Origin: JBBATK01 sp046297095
GTDB lineage: Bacteria > Bacteroidota > Ignavibacteria > Kapaibacteriales > NICIL-2
Direction: 5' to 3'
DNA: 16,946 nt
NCBI GenBank assembly: GCA_046297095.1
Contig: JBKCNS010000008.1
Coordinates: 1 to 16,946 of the forward strand
The stretch's first letter is position 1. Every line of letters begins with the position of its first letter. Shown here piece after piece: positions 12,456 to 16,946 of the stretch. Both the position numbers and the translations under genes were made by a program. The notes under the pieces are model-generated. The model had not been told where the DNA came from. It saw nothing but the letters and a program-made list of their open reading frames with translations, and did no database searches.

Positions 12456-13838
12456 TTAGAGCTGCGCCGTTGCCCAGCGGTAATTCGCTGTTGCCCGCCA
12501 GTAATCGGCTCGGGCATTAGTTAAGCGAATTCGTGCATCGGCCAGCGCCCGCTCGCGAATATTTACCACCAGCAGCGTGGATTCGCCCGCCACATACTTG
12601 CGAACTTCCGCCTGTTGCAATGCTTCGGACCAGCGCACTTCGCGCTCTGCAGTGCGAATACGCTCCTCGGCTTTGGCAATTGCCGACAGGGCGTCGTCGA
12701 TTTCCGCTTGCACCTGGCGTTCCGCCAAACGCTGCTGAAAGTTTATGCGCTGCAATGAAATCTGCGCTATCTCTTCCTGCGCGGTGGCAGTGCGCTGAAA
12801 CAAGGGATGTGAGATATTCAAGCCAAGTTTGAAGGTGTTATCTCCTGCAGCTCCCAGCGAACGCAGCATCTGACCTTGTGCTTCGATAAGCGGACGCTGA
12901 AGTTCCTGTGCCAGTGATACATCCAGGCCCACAACGCGCTGCTGAACATTCAAGCGGCGAATCTCGGGGCGCTTGGCCAGAGCATTGATTTTATCGGCAT
13001 CACGCTGACGATCACCGGGAGTCTCTTCCCCGGGAAACACCACACGGCAAGCAGCCTGCGGTAGGCCTGTTGCCTCGCTTTGCCAAAGCATTGCTCTTGC
13101 AGCAATAGATGATTGCTCTGCACTTCGCTCCGCGCGAAAATATTCGCCACGCCGCCGCTCCAGCTCTTGCTGTGCTTCCACGGTATCTATTGCGGGAATC
13201 TCGCCGGCACGCGCACGTGATTGCAAAAAGCGCAAGCGATCTTCGGCCAGCGTAACGATGTCTCTCATGGTACGAAGTACGTCGTTGGTCTCTACCCAAT
13301 CCCAGTATCGAAGAGATGCCTGACGCAATAAGGATAGACGTTCCTGATCGGCAAAGATCTGCGCCAGCTCCGGCCTTGCCTCTGCCTTACGCAGAGATGT
13401 TCGCCGAGAATCGGTTTGCAGTCCCTGCCACAGCGGCACCGATATTCCCACGCCAAGTTCGCCGTCGCTGCCGGTAAGGTTCTCGGGATTGATACCCGTG
13501 CCATCACCCCGGCGATAGGATGTGCTCAGGCGCGGACCCAGGGCGGTGGCCAGCGGCATTTCCAATCCCGCATCCAGATTGTCCACTTTTACCTTGTCGG
13601 TTATTCCTTTGCGCTCGTACTTCGATTTCAAAAACAAATCAAATGCACCGCGAGCTTGCAGTATCTCCGCATCGGCTACGTCGCTCTCGAGCGCGGCGGA
13701 ACGAAGCACGGGATTTGTTTGCGCTATGCGTGCAAGGAACTGCGAAAGCGACAACGTATCCTGAGCACTCGCCATAGATGCTCCACACAGAGTCAGAGCA
13801 GTGAGCACTGCGAGGTTTATGCTTCGAACACCGGCCAT
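12456..13838 (-). CDS. TolC-family outer-membrane efflux/secretion channel
   Basis: This is the outer-membrane component of a tripartite exporter, forming a trimeric barrel with a periplasmic alpha-tunnel. A signal peptide (MAGVRSINLAVLTALTLCGA, cleavage after about residue 25) precedes SQFLARIAQTNPVLRSAALE, the usual opening helix. Two repeats of long helices and strand pairs follow: VGISVPLWQGLQTDSRRTSL in the first half and LNISHPLFQRTATAQEEIAQ in the second are the equivalent strand-to-helix turns. The C-terminal helix ends RADYWRATANYRWATAQL. At 460 residues it is typical. AAGGAG lies 8 nt before the ATG, which overlaps the hlyD stop by one base (TAATG), implying translational coupling. 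Confidence 0.92.
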   Translation of the reverse strand: MAGVRSINLAVLTALTLCGASMASAQDTLSLSQFLARIAQTNPVLRSAALESDVADAEILQARGAFDLFLKSKYERKGITDKVKVDNLDAGLEMPLATALGPRLSTSYRRGDGTGINPENLTGSDGELGVGISVPLWQGLQTDSRRTSLRKAEARPELAQIFADQERLSLLRQASLRYWDWVETNDVLRTMRDIVTLAEDRLRFLQSRARAGEIPAIDTVEAQQELERRRGEYFRAERSAEQSSIAARAMLWQSEATGLPQAACRVVFPGEETPGDRQRDADKINALAKRPEIRRLNVQQRVVGLDVSLAQELQRPLIEAQGQMLRSLGAAGDNTFKLGLNISHPLFQRTATAQEEIAQISLQRINFQQRLAERQVQAEIDDALSAIAKAEERIRTAEREVRWSEALQQAEVRKYVAGESTLLVVNIRERALADARIRLTNARADYWRATANYRWATAQL

Positions 13839-15103
13839 TATTTCTTCTCCTTGTCTTGATCTGCCGAGTTCTTCGCTGCTTTCTCTGCCTTCTCTCGTTC
13901 ACGAACGGGAAACAGCGGCGGGAAGCCATTCAACTGTCGCCACACTTCGTAGCCCAGCGGTACCGATTGCAACAACACCCAGCCCGTTACTGTTGAACCC
14001 TGGCGCAGGTACGACCGCGGTGGCCACGGGCTGCGTGATTCATCCGGCACAACGAGTAAGCGGAATCGTCCGCCGCCGTCGTCCACCGCATCCACCGCAG
14101 CAATCTTGCCGCGGAAAATACCGGTGCTTATATCCGGAAAGCCGGAGAATTGAAACGCCGGATACCCTGCGAATTGCAAGGTGACCGTGCGGCCTATATC
14201 TACCAGAGCGGCGTCCATATCTGACACATAAATCTCTGCTGCGATGTCGGCTGTGGCCGGCACAATGGTGGCAAGGCGCTCGCCTTCTTTTACTGTTTGG
14301 CCGGACCCGGCCTTGGCAATACGAACCACCTGCCCATCCACGGGCGAGATCACAGCGCTTGCATTACGGCGGCTGCGCGCATTGGACAAACGAAGGTCTG
14401 CTTCTGCGATAAACACTTGCGCCTGCCGCTGCACACGTTCCTGTTCGGAGCGCACGGCTTCGACGTTTTGACGGGCAGATTGAACCACGGTTTCCAACCG
14501 TAACGAATCGTTCTTTGCTTTGTTAAGATTCACGGTTGCCGTTTCCAAATCGCGCTGCGAGATAAGTCCGGAGTCCACAAGTGCAATGGCTCGCGCATAT
14601 CGAACACGAGCAATGCTTGTTTCCATTTTCGCAGCATCAAGCCCGGCACGGCCGGCCTCCAGAGCCTGAACTGCTTGCTTTGTACGCTCTATGGCGGATA
14701 TTATCGTTGCATCCTGTGCAAGGATTACGTTGTCCCGCGCAGTCTCCAAACGGTCCACAAACGACGTATCCATGAAGTTCACGTTGATATCCTGAAGTAC
14801 GGCAATGGTATCGCCCTTCTTTACCATCGCACCTTCGTACACAAACCATGCAACGATTCTACCGCTTACCATTGCCTCTACAGTTTGCGGACGGGCAGAT
14901 GGCACAAACGAGGTAACAATACCGGTGCCCGCTACTGTTTGCTGCCATGGCACGAACAGAAACGAAAGTGTAATAATGGAGAGCATCAACAGAGCAACTA
15001 TTGCCAGTTGCCGAGCGATTCGCGGCGTTCGCACCAGCGATAGTGCAGACAGCGCTGCGTTGCTGTCCCGAGCGGACGTATTCTTGTGGCCGTTAGCGTT
15101 CAT
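13838..15103 (-). CDS. HlyD-type periplasmic adaptor (membrane fusion protein)
   Basis: The protein links the inner-membrane ABC exporter to the TolC-type channel. Residues about 29-52 (ARQLAIVALLMLSIITLSFL) are the single membrane anchor after a short cytoplasmic N-terminus. VEAMVSGRIVAWFVYEGAMV is the first lipoyl half-motif. A long coiled-coil hairpin spans about 110-245. The second lipoyl half is AVISPVDGQVVRIAKAGSGQ, followed by a beta barrel with IYVSDMDAALVDIG. The ending VPLGYEVWRQLNGFPPLFP is, as I recall, characteristic of Bacteroidota HlyD proteins. The tail is Lys/Glu-rich. At 421 residues it is within range. No Shine-Dalgarno. It is 139 bp downstream of the ABC gene and overlaps tolC by one base. 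Confidence 0.92.
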   Translation of the reverse strand: MNANGHKNTSARDSNAALSALSLVRTPRIARQLAIVALLMLSIITLSFLFVPWQQTVAGTGIVTSFVPSARPQTVEAMVSGRIVAWFVYEGAMVKKGDTIAVLQDINVNFMDTSFVDRLETARDNVILAQDATIISAIERTKQAVQALEAGRAGLDAAKMETSIARVRYARAIALVDSGLISQRDLETATVNLNKAKNDSLRLETVVQSARQNVEAVRSEQERVQRQAQVFIAEADLRLSNARSRRNASAVISPVDGQVVRIAKAGSGQTVKEGERLATIVPATADIAAEIYVSDMDAALVDIGRTVTLQFAGYPAFQFSGFPDISTGIFRGKIAAVDAVDDGGGRFRLLVVPDESRSPWPPRSYLRQGSTVTGWVLLQSVPLGYEVWRQLNGFPPLFPVREREKAEKAAKNSADQDKEKK

Positions 15104-15155
15104 AAATCAGTGTGTAGTTCAGTCTATAGCTCGTCGTTAAATCGGTATCAGGTAA

Positions 15156-15197
15156 CAATTGTGCTTCGTCATTTGTGCTTTGTCAATTGTGCTTCAT
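15156..15197. repeat. Three 14-bp tandem repeats in the ABC-hlyD gap
   Basis: The units are CAATTGTGCTTCGT (15156-15169), CATTTGTGCTTTGT (15170-15183) and CAATTGTGCTTCAT (15184-15197). They lie in the 139-bp gap between the ABC stop and the hlyD start. On the minus strand they create TTGACA (15186-15181), 17 bp, CACAAT (15163-15158), a possible -35/-10-like pair for hlyD-tolC. Confidence 0.8.
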
Positions 15198-15242
15198 CGT
15201 ACTTTTTGTGTTTGTTCTTCGCGTGTGCACACGGCACGCTAC

Positions 15243-16946
15243 TTACTCTTGAGCCAGATTTCTCTGTACCTGCGGAAACAAGTTGTGAATCATTGAGTTC
15301 TTGTTCGAACACAGTTCCGCCACGGTACCTTCTTCGGCTATGCGTCCGCCGGCCAGCCCAAACACCCGCTGTGATCTGCGCAGCAGATATTCATCGCGCG
15401 ACACATCCAGTATTGTCCAAGATTTCTCGGAGTAAATATTCTCAATGATTTTTGTTCTGGTGGCTAGTTCCAATCCGTTAAAACCTTCATCAAGCACCAG
15501 CAGGCCGGGCCTGCCCAGAATGCACCGGGCAATCACGATACGGCGCATCAGACTTTGCGGAACATTCATACCGTCGGACTGCAACCACGTATTGATACCA
15601 TCACGGAGCCCGCGCACATCTTCCTTTAGTCCGGACATTTCCAGCACCCATTGCATGTGCTCATGCGTGCAGGGACGACCCAAACAGATGTTGTCGCGAA
15701 TGGTGCCGGCGAACACATTATTCTCTCGCGTGAACACGGCTACCGCATCACGAACAGACATTAGTGCCAGCTGACGCGTATCGCGTCCGTTGAACTCGAT
15801 GCAGCCTCCCTGAATCTCATACAATCCCGCAAGCAATTCAGTAAGCGTGGTTTTACCCGAGCCATTCTCTCCTATCACACTGTAGCGCGAGCCGGCGGGA
15901 ATGCTCATCGAAATACCATCGAACACCTTCCGACCACGGGCGTAGGTGAACGACACAGAATGCATATCTACCTGCAACGCCTTGCCATGCATGGCCACTA
16001 CGGAGCCGTCGATGCGCTCACGCTCGCGGTCGGTAAGCGACGACAGTTTATCTATACCCGTAAGCAAATCATAGAAGTCTTCGAATTGCGAAATCAGTTT
16101 CTCAACACTCGCCAGCATCGTTACCACTACAAGCTCCGCAGCCACAAGCTGGCCCAGCGACAACTGCCGGTCTATTACCAGTACTCCGCCCAATCCCAGC
16201 ACACCAACAGTAGCAACCGTTCTGAACACCACCGAGCCGGCAATCTGCCGCGCAATCACGATGAAATGCGAGCGATGGGCGCGCACATATTGTTCGGCGA
16301 TACCGTTCATGTATTCATGAGCAAAGTCTCGGCGGGAACTCATTTTAAAGGCAGGCAAACAGCGGGCAATTTCTTCCAGCCAGTGCGCCACCTCGTACTT
16401 CTGACGCGACTCTTCAATAGACGTACGCACGCCGCCACGGCCAAGTACAATCACCAGGAGCACCACAAAACCGATAAGGAATACATCGAAGAGCAAAAAG
16501 AAGGGATGGTAGATAGCAAGAAGAATAAGACCTATGCCTGCCACCAACACCGCACTGATGCCGTCGAGCAAGAACTTGCTCAGAGTTTTTGTAATTGTGG
16601 TCACATCAAAGAATCTGTTCACCAACTCCGGCGGGTACTCGCCTTCCAGCGACCGCATGCTAACGCGCGACAAGCTTTGCGCTACATCGAACGCTGCTCG
16701 CAAAAAGATTCTTCTGCGAAGAACATCTACCACGGTGAGTTCCAGTATCTGGAACACTCCCAGAATAAGCAGACCTATAGCCACACCCACGCACAATACG
16801 GTAAGCTGCGTGGTGTAAATACCAAGCGACACCGCGTTCACCAGCGATTGCGAAGCGAGCGGCAAGGCCAGTGAAAGCAAACCCATCACGATAGAGTAGC
16901 CAAATACAATCAACAGATCTTTCTTCTCGTGCAGCAAAAAATGCCA
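15243..16946 (-). CDS. ABC exporter, fused permease and degenerate ATPase (5' end cut by window edge)
   Basis: This is a type-I-exporter-like half transporter with no peptidase domain in the visible part. The reading frame is open to the right edge, so the N-terminus is missing, probably by a small amount since the first membrane helix is visible. The membrane domain has about six helices and the stretches YPPELVNRFFD and YEVAHWLEEIAR, which I associate with a Bacteroidota exporter family. The ATPase domain keeps Walker A (GENGSGKTT, 15846-15872) and Walker B with its Glu (LLVLDEG, Glu codon 15486-15488). The Q-loop Gln is Arg (15726-15728). The signature LSGGQ is replaced by VPQSL (15549-15563). 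The D-loop reads NGLE, and the H-loop His is Arg (VSRDE, 15396-15398). It is upstream of hlyD-tolC; the substrate is unknown. Confidence 0.9.
   Translation of the reverse strand, partial: WHFLLHEKKDLLIVFGYSIVMGLLSLALPLASQSLVNAVSLGIYTTQLTVLCVGVAIGLLILGVFQILELTVVDVLRRRIFLRAAFDVAQSLSRVSMRSLEGEYPPELVNRFFDVTTITKTLSKFLLDGISAVLVAGIGLILLAIYHPFFLLFDVFLIGFVVLLVIVLGRGGVRTSIEESRQKYEVAHWLEEIARCLPAFKMSSRRDFAHEYMNGIAEQYVRAHRSHFIVIARQIAGSVVFRTVATVGVLGLGGVLVIDRQLSLGQLVAAELVVVTMLASVEKLISQFEDFYDLLTGIDKLSSLTDRERERIDGSVVAMHGKALQVDMHSVSFTYARGRKVFDGISMSIPAGSRYSVIGENGSGKTTLTELLAGLYEIQGGCIEFNGRDTRQLALMSVRDAVAVFTRENNVFAGTIRDNICLGRPCTHEHMQWVLEMSGLKEDVRGLRDGINTWLQSDGMNVPQSLMRRIVIARCILGRPGLLVLDEGFNGLELATRTKIIENIYSEKSWTILDVSRDEYLLRRSQRVFGLAGGRIAEEGTVAELCSNKNSMIHNLFPQVQRNLAQE

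Noticed and set aside
15960..16874. 304-residue open frame on the plus strand
   Set aside because: It is antisense to the strongly supported ABC exporter gene, is His/Gln/Arg-rich in the way mirror frames are, and shows no family motif.

Overview
The window reads as a chromosomal segment of a flagellated, Gram-negative bacterium of the Bacteroidota/Chlorobiota (FCB) group, most like the Ignavibacteria/Kapabacteria side. That placement is an inference from protein style. The HlyD protein, the peptidase-less ABC exporter, bS21 and the TPR histidine kinase resemble Bacteroidota-type proteins. Two promoters carry a TAnnTTTG-like -7 box, yet a flagellar basal-body cluster is present, which most Bacteroidota lack. 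Several genes (fliF, flgC, fliE, rpsU, the SH3-like gene, the GPx gene, tolC) have clear Shine-Dalgarno sequences; the others have none that I can see. Base composition looks even, and I see no insertion sequence, phage gene, tRNA, rRNA or CRISPR array.

Layout. Bases 1-2557 (minus strand) hold a flagellar rod/basal-body cluster in the order flgB, flgC, an unrecognised 82-residue gene, fliE, fliF; fliF is cut by the left edge. sigma-54-like -24/-12 elements precede flgB and fliF. Bases 2845-6786 hold housekeeping genes: a GT4-type glycosyltransferase (-), coaD (+), a short mutY (-) and purK (+). Bases 6958-9527 (+) hold a soluble TPR histidine kinase and a single-domain STAS protein, followed by a perfect bidirectional terminator. 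Bases 9786-12240 (-) hold a secreted Cys-glutathione peroxidase, a GT2 glycosyltransferase with a helical-repeat tail, rpsU (bS21), and an SH3/Tudor-like small protein co-transcribed with rpsU. Bases 12456-16946 (-) hold a tripartite exporter: an ABC permease-ATPase cut by the right edge, an HlyD-type adaptor and a TolC-type outer-membrane channel.

How the parts work together. The flagellar genes encode the MS ring (FliF), its rod adaptor (FliE) and the proximal rod (FlgB, FlgC). The kinase and STAS protein may form a cytoplasmic signalling pair, but no receiver or phosphatase partner is in view. The exporter genes are translationally coupled (hlyD-tolC overlap by one base) and would span both membranes. 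The ABC subunit, however, has lost its signature motif, its Q-loop Gln and its H-loop His, so it either needs a catalytic partner or works differently.

Two patterns stand out. sigma-54-like elements lie 115-128 nt (predicted start to start codon) ahead of fliF, flgB and the TPR kinase. Five intergenic gaps each carry their own unrelated short tandem repeat. No gene-free stretch exceeds 300 bases; the longest are 2558-2844 and 9528-9785, and both are described below.
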